64,000 bases of DNA from Pseudomonas sp. 8Z (GTDB lineage: Bacteria; Pseudomonadota; Gammaproteobacteria; Pseudomonadales; Pseudomonadaceae): assembly GCF_902506535.1 (NCBI RefSeq), contig NZ_LR733827.1, positions 163,680 through 227,679 on the forward strand, written 5' to 3'. This document shows, in pieces, positions 8,647 through 17,879 of this stretch (the first letter of the stretch is position 1; every line of letters starts with the position of its first letter). The notes under the pieces are model-generated. The model had not been told where the DNA came from. It worked only from the letters and a program-made list of their open reading frames with translations, and did not search any database. The position numbers and the translations under genes are program-made.

Positions 8647-11125
8647 GGATGTTCTCCGGGGGGGTTAGGGCACTGACCAGTTCCTGTAACTCGGTCGGAT
8701 CGATGGGGACGGCCAGTAGCGCGCTGGCACCGAGGGCGACCAGCTCTTGCAATTGATCGCGGCGACTGAGCAGTACCACTGGCAGATCGCACAGATCGGC
8801 ACTGCGTTGTATCGCGCGTAGCACTTCGCGGCCATCGAGTTCGTGCATGTCGACGCTCAATAGCAGCAGGTCGGGGCGCTTGCGCCGCAGGGCGTCGAGT
8901 AACCGAGCGCCATCATCGAATTGCTGCAGGTCGATGTCGGCCAGCGCTTGGCTGACGATATCGCGATTGAGGATATCGTTGTCGCCGTGATAGACGCAGG
9001 CAGGTGTGTCGTGCGCTATCGGCTGTGCCGGTTCCTGCTGCGCCTGATAGTGCGCCAGCTCAATCCAGAACTGGCTGCCTTGGCCGGGCACGCTGGTGAG
9101 TCCGACTTCAGCGTTCATCAGGGTGGCGTATTCCTTACAGAGTGAAAGGCCGATGCCGGTGCCTTGGATCGAGCCGTTTTCCTGGCCCAGGCGTTGGAAG
9201 GGCTCAAATAACAGAGGTTGCAGTTGCTCGGCGATGCCGATGCCGGTGTCGATGACGCTCAGGCGAACACGCTGGTCGTGTTCGCTACAGGCCAGGGTGA
9301 TGCTGCCTGTGGGGGTGTATTTGATGGCGTTGGACAGCAGGTTGAGCAAAACCTGACGCAGGCGTTTGGGGTCAGCCATGACCGGCAGCGGTGTATCGGG
9401 CAATTGCAGGTTCAGGCTTAGGCCGTTGGCTTGGATTTGCGCTGCGACGAGGTCGGCGCATTCGTGCATCAGCGCCACGCAATCGACTGGCTGCAGGTCA
9501 AGGCGTGGCTGGTCGCTCTGCAGGCTCGACCAGTCGAGTATGTCGCCGACCAATTGGTTGAGGTGATGGCTGGCAATGAGGATTTCTTCGAGATAATCGG
9601 GTTCGCCATCGCGGCGGCTGTTGCCTTGCATTTGCATCAGTTGGGCAAAGCCTTGGATGGCATTGAGCGGCGTACGCAGCTCGTGGCTCATGCTGGAAAT
9701 GAACTGCGTCTTGGCCCGGCTCGCGTCTTGAGCCTCCTGGCTGGCGCGTTGCAGTTGCGAGGCGTTGCGTTCGAGTTTCTGCCCCATCTGCTCGATGTCT
9801 TCGATGATCGATTCCAGCTCGCTGATGCGGGTTTTCGGGCGCCTTGGGCGCCAGTTGCCCTGGCCGATCTCACGCAGCATGCCGACGATGCCATTGACCG
9901 GGGAACGCAGCCTTTCGGTGAAGAAGCGGATGCGCCACCACATGATGGCGAAGAACACCAGGTAAAACAGCAGCAGCCCGGCAATCAGTATGTAGCCGAT
10001 ATTGCGGTAGTAACTGGCCAGGTCATTGGTTTGATGGAAGATGGCATCTTCGCCCACCACTGTCAGCAGGTGCCAGTTGGTCGATGGGATCCGCGCCCAG
10101 GCAACCAGTTTTTGCTGGCCGTCCATGGGCATCGCCAGCACGCCGTTGGGCTGCGCCTCCATGGCTTTGGCCAGGGCGTTGGTATCGGCGCGCTTGCGCA
10201 GGTTGAAGTCTTCCGGCTTGAACTGTTCGGAGCTGATGGCTTCATCGTAGGAGTGGCTGGTCAGCTCATCGAGGCCGAAGTCCCGCTCGCCTGCCGGTGG
10301 CAGCGCCATGATGTTCATGTCATTGCTGATGATGACCGCATAGCCGCTCCAGGGCACCGACAGTTGCTGGATGTGCTCAAGCAGTTTGTTGACGGTGACG
10401 TCCAGACCCGCCACGCCTTCGAGGAAATCCCCGCGCAGCACCGGGGCGATGGCCGACATCATCCAGCCTTGGCCGGCCGGGTCCAGATAAACGTCGGTCC
10501 AGACCACCTGGCGCTGCGGGTTGTGCTTAGTGTCGGCCAGGTAATAGAAGTTGTAGTCCGGTATGACCATGTCATGGGGGTATTGCGCAGGCGTGTCGAA
10601 CCAAGGGTAGATGCGGTTGTAACTGTCCCAACTATTGAAATAGATGCTGGCGATCAGCGGGTTGCTGCGCAGTGTTTCACGCATGAACGGGTCGACCTGC
10701 TGCAAGCGCGCCACTTTGACCAGATCCTGGCGGGCGAGCGGTGTCGCGCTGGAGTAGAACGACGCCGCGCTGCCGTCATCGCGCTGGCTATGGCGTACCC
10801 CGCTAGGGGTCATGGCGAGCTGTGCGGGGGCAATTGGTTGGGTATCGCTCAGGGCTTTCTGGTTCAGAGCGGCATAGGTATCGGTCAGGCGGGCGATATG
10901 GGTCAGCTCGCTTTGCACCAGGGCGGCCTCCTGGCTCGCGGCGGCCTGCAGATCGTTCCGCGCGGTTTGGCGCAGGTGCTCGACTTGCGCATCGCGAATC
11001 GAGGCGTTGGTCAGCAGGTAGACGGAGATAAGTACCGTCTCCACCAGAATCAGCGGTATGAGGGCTGTTTGTACGAAGGCGCGCCATATCCATGTCCGAA
11101 GATTGACCTGTGAGGTCTGTGGCAT
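8636..11125 (-). CDS. Hybrid sensor histidine kinase with dCache sensor and degenerate receiver
   Basis: An 829-residue membrane kinase. Order: TM1 (about 12-36); a large periplasmic dCache-like sensor (about 40-370, with NSWDSYNRIYPWF and GLDVTV); TM2 (about 376-398); a HAMP-like linker; HisKA with the phospho-histidine in SMSHELRTPLNAI; and a HATPase domain with GIGIAEQ and GTGIGLSL. The C-terminal domain aligns with receivers but has SVDMHELDG where the acceptor aspartate is expected and VPID in place of KPID, so it should not accept phosphate. The kinase probably phosphorylates the HD-GYP regulator encoded immediately downstream. Confidence 0.88.
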   Translation of the reverse strand: MPQTSQVNLRTWIWRAFVQTALIPLILVETVLISVYLLTNASIRDAQVEHLRQTARNDLQAAASQEAALVQSELTHIARLTDTYAALNQKALSDTQPIAPAQLAMTPSGVRHSQRDDGSAASFYSSATPLARQDLVKVARLQQVDPFMRETLRSNPLIASIYFNSWDSYNRIYPWFDTPAQYPHDMVIPDYNFYYLADTKHNPQRQVVWTDVYLDPAGQGWMMSAIAPVLRGDFLEGVAGLDVTVNKLLEHIQQLSVPWSGYAVIISNDMNIMALPPAGERDFGLDELTSHSYDEAISSEQFKPEDFNLRKRADTNALAKAMEAQPNGVLAMPMDGQQKLVAWARIPSTNWHLLTVVGEDAIFHQTNDLASYYRNIGYILIAGLLLFYLVFFAIMWWRIRFFTERLRSPVNGIVGMLREIGQGNWRPRRPKTRISELESIIEDIEQMGQKLERNASQLQRASQEAQDASRAKTQFISSMSHELRTPLNAIQGFAQLMQMQGNSRRDGEPDYLEEILIASHHLNQLVGDILDWSSLQSDQPRLDLQPVDCVALMHECADLVAAQIQANGLSLNLQLPDTPLPVMADPKRLRQVLLNLLSNAIKYTPTGSITLACSEHDQRVRLSVIDTGIGIAEQLQPLLFEPFQRLGQENGSIQGTGIGLSLCKEYATLMNAEVGLTSVPGQGSQFWIELAHYQAQQEPAQPIAHDTPACVYHGDNDILNRDIVSQALADIDLQQFDDGARLLDALRRKRPDLLLLSVDMHELDGREVLRAIQRSADLCDLPVVLLSRRDQLQELVALGASALLAVPIDPTELQELVSALTPPENIHAV

Positions 11126-11303
11126 GAGGGGCTCCTACCTGCCGCTGGAGGCAGTTAATAGCGGGGTGGCGATATGATGTCTCGGTGCGTGTTAAGTGAA
11201 CCTTAGCTTAAAGGTAGTCGGTGTTGAGCTAAGTCAGGTGAACGGTGCGCAGGGATATGCAACGAGGGGCATTGGCAGGTGGCGAACGGTCTGCCGGAGG
11301 ACG

Positions 11304-11795
11304 TTACTGGGTATCGCGGTAGAGCTTGCGTAGCAAGTGCAGCAGTTGTGCACGTTCCTGATCGTCGAGCGCGGCGGTGGAGTCGCGATCGCTCTGTGCG
11401 GCCAGCGCCTTGAGTTCTTTCAGGCGGACTTCTCCTACTTTGCTGAGGAACAGGCCGTAGGAGCGCTTGTCCGGCTTGCAGCGTACGCGCATGGCCAGGC
11501 CGAGCTGCTCCAACTTGTTAACCAGCACCACCGCTTGTGGCGGCTCAATGGCCAGGGCGCGGGCGAGGTCGGCCTGCATCAGGCCGGGATGCTGCTCAAT
11601 GATCATCAGTGCGGTGAACTGCGCCGGGCGTAGCTCGAACGTGTCCAGGCGTGTGGAAAGGTGCTGGAAGACCTTCATCTGTGCACGGCGCAGCACATAG
11701 CCAAGATAGCTTTCCAGGCCTTGGTCGAGGATCGCGGGATCTACACTCTGGTTGCTTTGCTCGGGGGGCTTGGCCATGGCTTCTGTATTGATCAT
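11304..11795 (-). CDS. MarR-family transcriptional regulator
   Basis: A 163-residue protein with the MarR winged helix in the middle (ALMIIEQHPGLMQADLARAL, then VLVNKLEQLGLAMR). MarR repressors often sense phenolic acids or their CoA esters, and FerR-type members control ferulate genes in pseudomonads. The location beside an aromatic alcohol/aldehyde cluster makes that plausible but unproven. It lies 54 bases beyond the stop of the sigma-54 regulator on the same strand and may be transcribed with it. Confidence 0.8.
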   Translation of the reverse strand: MINTEAMAKPPEQSNQSVDPAILDQGLESYLGYVLRRAQMKVFQHLSTRLDTFELRPAQFTALMIIEQHPGLMQADLARALAIEPPQAVVLVNKLEQLGLAMRVRCKPDKRSYGLFLSKVGEVRLKELKALAAQSDRDSTAALDDQERAQLLHLLRKLYRDTQ

Positions 11796-11849
11796 CTTTC
11801 AGTTAATAAAGTTAATTATTTTGCGGGGTGTATGAGCCGGACGCCAGCA

Positions 11850-13619
11850 TTAATTCTGTTCAGACGTGCCATGTTTCTTCAGGCGATAGGCAAATTGTGC
11901 TCGGGTTAGCCCGAGCAGGCGTGCGGCGGCGGCCAGATTGCCGTCGGCCTTGCTCAGGGCGTCGTCGAGCAGGCGTCGCTCCAGGCGCTCGATATCCGGC
12001 TCGATATGCAGTTCCTGCAGCCGTTCGAGCAAATTGTCTGGGCCGCTCTCGCTGTTTTGCGCGTCACTGGACAGGGTGCCGCTTTGGCTCAGCGAATAGA
12101 GCTGTGGCGGCAGGGGTTCGTTGTGGAACAGGTGCAGGATGTCGATAGGACGCCCCTCATCACTGGCGATCAGGCCGCGTTCGATGAGGTTCTGCAACTC
12201 GCGCACATTGCCGGGGAAGTCGTACAGCAGCAGGGCTTTGAGCGCGCGCATGGTAAGGCCGGCGTGGGTGCGTCCGTATTCGCGGCAGTAGCGGCTGAGA
12301 AAGGCATCGACCAGCAGCGGAATATCGTCGCGGCGTTCGCGTAGCGGCGGCAGGCTGATGGGGTAGACGTTGAGGCGGTAGAACAGATCCTCGCGGAAAC
12401 GCCCGGCTTGCACCTCCTGGCGCAAATCGACGTTAGTGGCGGCCACGACGCGTACATCCACGCGGATTGGCTGGCCGCCACCGACGCGCTCCACCTCGCG
12501 CTCCTGCAGGGCACGCAGCAGCTTGCCCTGGCCAGGTAGGCTGAGACAGGCGATTTCATCGAGGAACAGGGTGCCGCCATGGGCGCGCTCGAAGCGGCCA
12601 GGGCGCGAATGGCTGGCGCCGGTGAAGGCGCCACGCTCGACGCCGAATAGTTCGGCTTCGATCAGGTTTTCCGGGATAGCTGCGCAGTTGAGGGCGACGA
12701 AGGGCTGCTCGCGGCGCGAACTCTGCCGGTGCAGTTCGCGGGCGAATAGTTCTTTGCCCGCGCCCGACTCACCGCCAATCAACACCGTGGCCGGGGTCGG
12801 CGCGACTCGTAGCAAGGCATGTCGGGCGGCACTGAAGGCGGCGCTGGCGCCAATCGGAATCAGCTCGCCCGCCTCGCCGGGATTGGTTTTCAGGGGCGCT
12901 GTGGCCTGGGCAGCGGCTGGCGCAGGGGGGGCATTGGTATAGAGCAGGGCGAGGTCGGCGCTGACATCGCCCCATTGCTCTGCCGTTTTACCCAGCACCC
13001 GGCAGACTTTGTGGCCCATGGCGCGGCATTCAACTTCGCGAAAAATCACCAGGCGCCCGAACATGCCGCTGACGAAGCCGGTGGCGTAGCCGATCTCAGT
13101 CCAGCAAGCCGAGTCCTGGCCTACGCCATAAGCGGCAATGTGTTCATCCGCTTCGCAGGAGTGGTGCCAGAGAAATTCGCCCTCGTAGAGGCCCGTGTCG
13201 GCATCGAACTTGAAGTGCAGCGGTTCAACTTTGGTCATGCCTTCGAGGGTGTGCAGGCGGGTGCCGGCGAAGAACACCGCTGTGCGGTCGGCCTGCGGCC
13301 AGCGTGTGCGAATCAACTGGGCATCGCGTGCGCCGGACTGATAACCGGTGCGGGTGAACAGGCCGCGCGCGCGCTCCAGGCCAAGGCTGTCGATGAATTC
13401 ACGGCGCAGTGAGCCAAACGAGGAACCGTGCATCAGCAGCATGCGCTGATCGTTGAGCCAGATGCGCCCGTCGCTTGGGGAGAAGAACAGGCATTCGGCC
13501 AGCTCCTCGGTGGTTGGTGACTGATTTTGCTGCAGTTGCGAGCTATCGCCGCGTAGCGGGCTGGAGTCTTTGCCTTGGGCAAGGTTGCCGAACAGATGCT
13601 TGGGCGTATCCATGGTCAC
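11850..13619 (-). CDS. XylR/DmpR-type sigma-54-dependent activator
   Basis: A 589-residue regulator. Residues about 40-220 match the XylR_N plus V4R effector-binding module ([11 protein letters not shown], then [19 protein letters not shown] and a [13 protein letters not shown] end). The central AAA+ domain has Walker A GESGAGKE near residue 285 and the sigma-54 contact loop GAFTGA near 330. The C-terminus is a Fis-type helix-turn-helix ([22 protein letters not shown]). Relatives bind aromatics directly and relieve self-inhibition. It is divergent from the aldehyde dehydrogenase gene, whose upstream region carries a sigma-54 promoter and a matching upstream site, so it most likely switches on that cluster. 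Confidence 0.92.
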   Translation of the reverse strand: MTMDTPKHLFGNLAQGKDSSPLRGDSSQLQQNQSPTTEELAECLFFSPSDGRIWLNDQRMLLMHGSSFGSLRREFIDSLGLERARGLFTRTGYQSGARDAQLIRTRWPQADRTAVFFAGTRLHTLEGMTKVEPLHFKFDADTGLYEGEFLWHHSCEADEHIAAYGVGQDSACWTEIGYATGFVSGMFGRLVIFREVECRAMGHKVCRVLGKTAEQWGDVSADLALLYTNAPPAPAAAQATAPLKTNPGEAGELIPIGASAAFSAARHALLRVAPTPATVLIGGESGAGKELFARELHRQSSRREQPFVALNCAAIPENLIEAELFGVERGAFTGASHSRPGRFERAHGGTLFLDEIACLSLPGQGKLLRALQEREVERVGGGQPIRVDVRVVAATNVDLRQEVQAGRFREDLFYRLNVYPISLPPLRERRDDIPLLVDAFLSRYCREYGRTHAGLTMRALKALLLYDFPGNVRELQNLIERGLIASDEGRPIDILHLFHNEPLPPQLYSLSQSGTLSSDAQNSESGPDNLLERLQELHIEPDIERLERRLLDDALSKADGNLAAAARLLGLTRAQFAYRLKKHGTSEQN

Positions 13620-13627
13620 CGCCTCGC

Positions 13628-13643
13628 TTCATCAAATGATCAA
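13628..13643. promoter_or_regulatory. Upstream activating site for the sigma-54 regulator
   Basis: TTCATCAAATGATCAA matches the XylR/DmpR-type consensus TTGATCAATTGATCAA at 14 of 16 positions and is nearly palindromic. It ends about 130 bases before the -24 element, a normal distance for an enhancer-like site. A weaker half-like site, TTAATCATTTG, lies at 13670-13680. Confidence 0.65.
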
Positions 13644-13773
13644 AGGATAAATGGTTAATTAGCATAACTTTAATCATTTGCGTAGCTTGCGCCGGGCGTT
13701 AGCGCCGGCGTAAAGGCCTGAAACATTGCTGTAATGCCCGTTCTAGAGCCTTTTTAAGGCGCGCAAAAGTTTT

Positions 13774-13789
13774 GGGCACAGCGCTTGCT
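13774..13789 (+). promoter_or_regulatory. Sigma-54 (-24/-12) promoter
   Basis: GGGCAC-AGCGC-TTGCT fits the sigma-54 consensus TGGCAC-N5-TTGCW with one mismatch and the required GG and GC dinucleotides in correct register. Transcription would start near 13800, about 65-70 bases ahead of the aldehyde dehydrogenase ATG. Together with the upstream site and the divergent activator gene it forms a complete control unit. Confidence 0.75.
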
Positions 13790-13868
13790 CTAGTACGAGC
13801 AGGGCAAGGCTCGTGAGCGCAAGACACGGGATTCGCCTTCCACAAATACAAGAATATCGGAGTGCGAT

Positions 13869-15344
13869 ATGTCCGCAGTCAAAGAGGCCAGTTTCCTGCG
13901 TGAAGCGCTGTGGCGCGAGAAGATTTTCAATGGCGAGTGGATCAACGCACTTGGCGGTGTAAACCCGGTGCGTGAGCCAGCGACCAATACCCAGTTGACC
14001 TGTACCGGCCTGGCCGGTACCGAGGATGTACGCATTGCCTGCGCAACTGCGAGCAAGGCGCAACCGGCCTGGCACGCGATGGGGCCACGGGAGAAGGCGA
14101 TGATCTTCCATCGCGCCGCCAACTATGCCGAGGCGCATTTCGCCGAGTTGGCACTGTTTATCGCGCGGGAAACCGGCGGCAGTGTGCTCAAGGGCAGCCA
14201 TGAGATGCGCGAGGCCATCGTGCTGCTGCACCAGGCCGCTGGGATGCTCTCGCAGGGCCATGGCCTGGTAATGCCCAGCCAGGCAGGGCGTCTTTCCTAT
14301 GCGCGGCGTGTGCCGCATGGCGTGGTCGGGGTGATCTCGCCGTTCAACTTCCCCTTGATTCTGTCTTTGCGCTCGGTGGCGCCGGCGCTGGCTGCCGGTA
14401 ATGCCGTGGTGCTCAAGCCGGATCCGCAGACGCCCATTACGGGCGGTTTTCTCATTGCGCGTCTGTTTGAGGCTGCTGGCCTGCCGCAAGGGTTGCTGCA
14501 TGTGCTGCCTGGCCACGCCGAAGCGGGGCAGGCGCTGTGCGAAAACCCGCAGGTCGGCATGATTGCCTTCACCGGCTCTACGGCGGCTGGGCGCAAGGTC
14601 GCCGAGACGGCCGGGCGTACCCTGAAAAAGGTGGCGCTGGAGTTGGGTGGCAAGAACTCGCTGATCGTGCTGGAAGATGCCGATTTGGAACTGGCCGCCA
14701 GCAACGCCGCCTGGGGCGCCTGGCTGCACCAGGGGCAAATCTGCATGGCCACGGGGCTGATCCTGGCCCATCGCTCGATTGCCGATGAGCTGACTCGTCT
14801 GCTGGTGGACAAGGCGCGCGCCCTGACGGTGGGCAACGCCGCCCGTGGCGAGGCGCATCTCGGCCCATTGATCAATGAGCGCCAGCATGCGCGGGTTTGC
14901 CAGATCGTCGACGACAGCGTTGCCGCAGGCGCACGCCTGGAAGTCGGTGGCCCGGCTGAGGCGCTGTTCTACAAGCCCAGCGTGCTCTCCGGCGTGCGGC
15001 CCGGCATGCGCGCCTTCGATGAGGAAATCTTCGGCCCGGTAGCTTGCGTGGTGGCCTTCGATGATGACGACGAGGCGGTCGAACTGGCTAATGCCTCCGA
15101 ATACGGCCTGGCGGCTGCGGTGATTTCGCCCTCGCTGGGGCGCGCCATGGCCATCGGTGAGCGTTTGCACAGCGGCCTGCTGCATATCAACGACCAAACC
15201 GTGGCCGACGAGTGCATCAACCCCTTCGGTGGGCGTGGCAACTCTGGCAACGGCGGCAACGTCGGCGGCCCGGCTGACTGGGACGAATACACCCAATGGC
15301 AATGGGTCACGGTCAAGGACACGCCGCCGCGCTATCCCTTCTGA
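13869..15344 (+). CDS. Benzaldehyde/aryl-aldehyde dehydrogenase (XylC/AreC-like)
   Basis: A 491-residue NAD(P)-dependent aldehyde dehydrogenase. It has the VISPFNFPLIL fold entry, the general base E258 in ELGGKN, nucleophile C292 in HQGQICMATG and the EIFGPV motif. The C-terminus (HINDQTV, GGRGNSGNGGNVGGPADWDEYTQ) closely resembles benzaldehyde dehydrogenases of the XylC group. It would oxidise the aryl aldehyde formed by the next gene's alcohol dehydrogenase to the carboxylic acid. It is the first gene behind the sigma-54 promoter. Vanillin or coniferyl aldehyde as substrate cannot be excluded. Confidence 0.88.
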   Translation: MSAVKEASFLREALWREKIFNGEWINALGGVNPVREPATNTQLTCTGLAGTEDVRIACATASKAQPAWHAMGPREKAMIFHRAANYAEAHFAELALFIARETGGSVLKGSHEMREAIVLLHQAAGMLSQGHGLVMPSQAGRLSYARRVPHGVVGVISPFNFPLILSLRSVAPALAAGNAVVLKPDPQTPITGGFLIARLFEAAGLPQGLLHVLPGHAEAGQALCENPQVGMIAFTGSTAAGRKVAETAGRTLKKVALELGGKNSLIVLEDADLELAASNAAWGAWLHQGQICMATGLILAHRSIADELTRLLVDKARALTVGNAARGEAHLGPLINERQHARVCQIVDDSVAAGARLEVGGPAEALFYKPSVLSGVRPGMRAFDEEIFGPVACVVAFDDDDEAVELANASEYGLAAAVISPSLGRAMAIGERLHSGLLHINDQTVADECINPFGGRGNSGNGGNVGGPADWDEYTQWQWVTVKDTPPRYPF

Positions 15345-15364
15345 CCGAGCCTTTTAGCGAACAC

Positions 15365-15372
15365 AACAAGAA
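15365..15372 (+). promoter_or_regulatory. Candidate Crc/Hfq motif before calA
   Basis: AACAAGAA fits the AAnAAnAA catabolite-activity motif and lies just upstream of the calA ribosome site and start codon at 15389, where Hfq-Crc binding would block translation. Confidence 0.45.
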
Positions 15373-15388
15373 TAAGAGGACGCGAAAG

Positions 15389-16156
15389 ATGAACCTGCAA
15401 GGTAAAACCCTGGCAGTAACCGGTGTTGCCTCCGGCATCGGCGCCGAGACGGCGCGCCTGCTGCGCTTTCATGGCGCTAAGGTGATCGGCCTGGATCGCA
15501 GCGAACCGCAGATGAGCCTCGACGGCTTCGTCGAGATCGATCTGGAGTACCCGGCCAATATCGATGAAGCCGTGGCCCGGCTGCCGACGCAGCTCGATGG
15601 CCTGTGCAACATCGCCGGTGTACCGGGCACGGCCAACCCGCATCTGTTGGCGCGGGTCAACTACCTTGGTCTGCGTCACCTGACCGAGACACTGCTGCCG
15701 CGCATCAACGCCGGTGGCTGCATCGTCAACGTCGCCTCGGTGCTCGGCGCGCAGTGGCCCGAGCGCCTGGAGCAGCACAAGGCGCTGGCCGCCGTCGAGG
15801 GGTTCGCCGCTGGCGAAGCCTGGCTGGCTGCCAACCCGGTGCCGCCGCAGACCTGCTACCAGTATTTCAAGGAAGCGCTGATCGTCTGGAGCATGACCCA
15901 GGCGCAGCCCTGGTTCATGAGCCATTCGGTACGCATGAACTGCGTGGCGCCGGGGCCGGTGTTCACACCGATTCTGGGCGACTTCGTATCCATGCTCGGC
16001 TCGCAGCGTATCGAGTCCGACGCTCACCGCATCAAGCGCCCGGCCTATTCCGACGAAGTGGCGGCGGTGATCGCCTTCCTCTGTGCCGAGGAGTCGCGCT
16101 GGATCAATGGCGTCAACCTGCCGGTCGATGGTGGCCTGGCTTCTACCTACCTCTGA
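15389..16156 (+). CDS. calA: Coniferyl-alcohol dehydrogenase (CalA-like SDR)
   Basis: A 255-residue short-chain dehydrogenase from ATG 15389, with AAGAGGA upstream; an earlier in-frame start inside the previous gene is not needed. The coenzyme motif is TGVASGIG (11-18), the catalytic serine lies in NVASVLG (S117), and the pair is Y157-Q-Y-F-K161. The length and long stretches (CNIAGVPGTA, RMNCVAPGPVFTPIL, EESRWING and GGLASTYL) agree with CalA of Pseudomonas sp. HR199 as I remember it. It oxidises coniferyl alcohol to coniferyl aldehyde, an early step of eugenol and lignin-alcohol catabolism. Confidence 0.88.
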   Translation: MNLQGKTLAVTGVASGIGAETARLLRFHGAKVIGLDRSEPQMSLDGFVEIDLEYPANIDEAVARLPTQLDGLCNIAGVPGTANPHLLARVNYLGLRHLTETLLPRINAGGCIVNVASVLGAQWPERLEQHKALAAVEGFAAGEAWLAANPVPPQTCYQYFKEALIVWSMTQAQPWFMSHSVRMNCVAPGPVFTPILGDFVSMLGSQRIESDAHRIKRPAYSDEVAAVIAFLCAEESRWINGVNLPVDGGLASTYL

Positions 16157-16217
16157 ATCTACGGGAGTCAATACCCGGTGATACCGGCTGTCTGCCCGGC
16201 AGCCATTGCGTCCGCAC

Positions 16218-16225
16218 AACAAAAA
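16218..16225 (+). promoter_or_regulatory. Candidate Crc/Hfq motif before the DUF1302 gene
   Basis: AACAAAAA fits AAnAAnAA and sits next to the ribosome site of the gene starting at 16240. It is one of a series of such sites in this catabolic cluster. Confidence 0.4.
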
Positions 16226-16239
16226 CAATGAGGAACGAC

Positions 16240-17865
16240 ATGAAGCACACACAAGCGAATACCAGCGTTCGTTCGCTGGCCCTGGCTGTCAGTTTGGCCA
16301 GTAGCGTGCCGGCCATGGCCGCACAGATTGATCTGGGCGACAGCGACTGGCAAATGCGCTGGGACAACACCATCAAGTACAGCCAGGCCTGGCGCCTGCA
16401 GGGGGCTGATGACCGGCTCACCAATGCGCCCACGGCTAATGGGTTGTTTCCTTCGATCCAGAGTCAGGGCGACCGTAACTTCAGCCGTGGGCTGGTTTCC
16501 AACCGCCTCGACCTTTTTTCCGAGATGGATCTGAGCCACCAGAACTACGGCTTGCGCGTCAGTGGCGCAGCCTGGTACGACCAGATCTATAACGACGATA
16601 CCGACAGCAGCAATCAGCCGGATTTCCTCTCCGATACCCGCGACCTGCACGGGCGTGATGCCGAGTTGCTCGACGCCTTCGTCTACCTGCGCGGCGAGTT
16701 GGGAGAAAGCTCGCAGGGCGTGCTGCGCCTGGGCCGCCACAGCCTGGTATACGGCGAGAGCCTGTTCTACGGCGGCAACGGCATCGGCGCCGCGCAGGGG
16801 CCGACCGACGTGGTCAAATTGCTCAGCGTGCCGGGCACTCAGTTCAAGGAGATCCTACGTCCGGTCAACCAGATTTCCGGGCAGTTGCAGCTCACGCCAC
16901 GGTTGTCGGTGGGCGCCTACTACCAATTTGAGTGGGAGCGTTCCAGCCTGCCAGGGGCCGGTAGTTACCTGAGCGATAACGACCTGATCGGCGAAGGCTC
17001 CGGTTCGATTACCGATGTCACCGGCGGCCTGACCCGGCATGCCAGCGACATCGAGGCCAAGAACAGCGGCCAGGGCGGCGTGCAACTGCGCTTCAAGCCC
17101 GAGGACACCGAACTGGAGCTGGGCCTGTACGCTGCGCAGTACCACGACAAGGCGCCTAGCGGCCTGTACGGCTACGTCAACACCGCAGGGCCGTCGCCGG
17201 TGCTCTCCAGCTACCGCCAGGTGTTCGCCGAGGACATCAAGACCGTCGGCGCCAGCTTCTCCACTGCTCATGGTGACTTCAACTTCGCTGGCGAGGCCTC
17301 GCTGCGCTGGAACGCGCCGCTGGTCAGCAACCTGCAGGTAATCGCACCCGGCCAGGCGGCGGACAACGACGGCGAGGCGCGTTACGCCAAGGGCCGCACC
17401 GCGCACGTCAACCTGTCGACCATCTACCTGCTGTCGCCGTCGGCGTTGTGGGATGGCGGCTCGATTCTCGCCGAGCTGGCGTGGAACCGCACTTTGAGCG
17501 TCACCGACAACCGCGCCGCGCTGGACAGCAACACCACCCGCGACGCCACCGCGCTGCGCGTGCTGGCTGAGCCTGCGTACTTCCAGATCGCCGATGGTTT
17601 GGATCTGAGCGTGCCGGTCGGTTTTGGCGTGGTGCTCGATGGCCGCTCCTCGGCGGTCAGCAAGTCCGGTTTCGGCAACACCCATGCCGGCGACTGGAGC
17701 GTGGGCCTCAAGGCCACCTACCTGCAGCGCTGGGAGATGGGCCTGAACTACGTGAACTTCTTCGGCGCACCGGAGGCCGGCCTGCGTGAAGACGGCAACT
17801 TCAGCTACGCCCAGTCGTTGGCTGATCGCGACTTCGTCTCGCTTTATCTGAAGACCACTTTCTAA
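16240..17865 (+). CDS. DUF1302-family outer membrane protein
   Basis: A 541-residue protein starting at ATG 16240 behind AATGAGGA. A signal peptide (about 1-28, ending AMAA) is followed by ALDIG-like QIDLGDSDWQMRWDN and many alternating, aromatic-rich strands. It ends SLYLKTTF, with a terminal phenylalanine as in outer membrane beta-barrels. DUF1302 proteins are nearly always followed by DUF1329 proteins, as here. They are found beside genes for poorly soluble alcohols, terpenoids and steroids, so a role in outer-membrane passage or handling of the aromatic substrate is inferred. Confidence 0.85.
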   Translation: MKHTQANTSVRSLALAVSLASSVPAMAAQIDLGDSDWQMRWDNTIKYSQAWRLQGADDRLTNAPTANGLFPSIQSQGDRNFSRGLVSNRLDLFSEMDLSHQNYGLRVSGAAWYDQIYNDDTDSSNQPDFLSDTRDLHGRDAELLDAFVYLRGELGESSQGVLRLGRHSLVYGESLFYGGNGIGAAQGPTDVVKLLSVPGTQFKEILRPVNQISGQLQLTPRLSVGAYYQFEWERSSLPGAGSYLSDNDLIGEGSGSITDVTGGLTRHASDIEAKNSGQGGVQLRFKPEDTELELGLYAAQYHDKAPSGLYGYVNTAGPSPVLSSYRQVFAEDIKTVGASFSTAHGDFNFAGEASLRWNAPLVSNLQVIAPGQAADNDGEARYAKGRTAHVNLSTIYLLSPSALWDGGSILAELAWNRTLSVTDNRAALDSNTTRDATALRVLAEPAYFQIADGLDLSVPVGFGVVLDGRSSAVSKSGFGNTHAGDWSVGLKATYLQRWEMGLNYVNFFGAPEAGLREDGNFSYAQSLADRDFVSLYLKTTF

Positions 17866-17871
17866 GAACAA
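17864..17871 (+). promoter_or_regulatory. Candidate Crc/Hfq motif before the DUF1329 gene
   Basis: AAGAACAA fits AAnAAnAA and overlaps the end of the DUF1302 gene, a few bases before the DUF1329 start at 17880. Confidence 0.4.
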
Positions 17872-17879
17872 CAGGTGCA

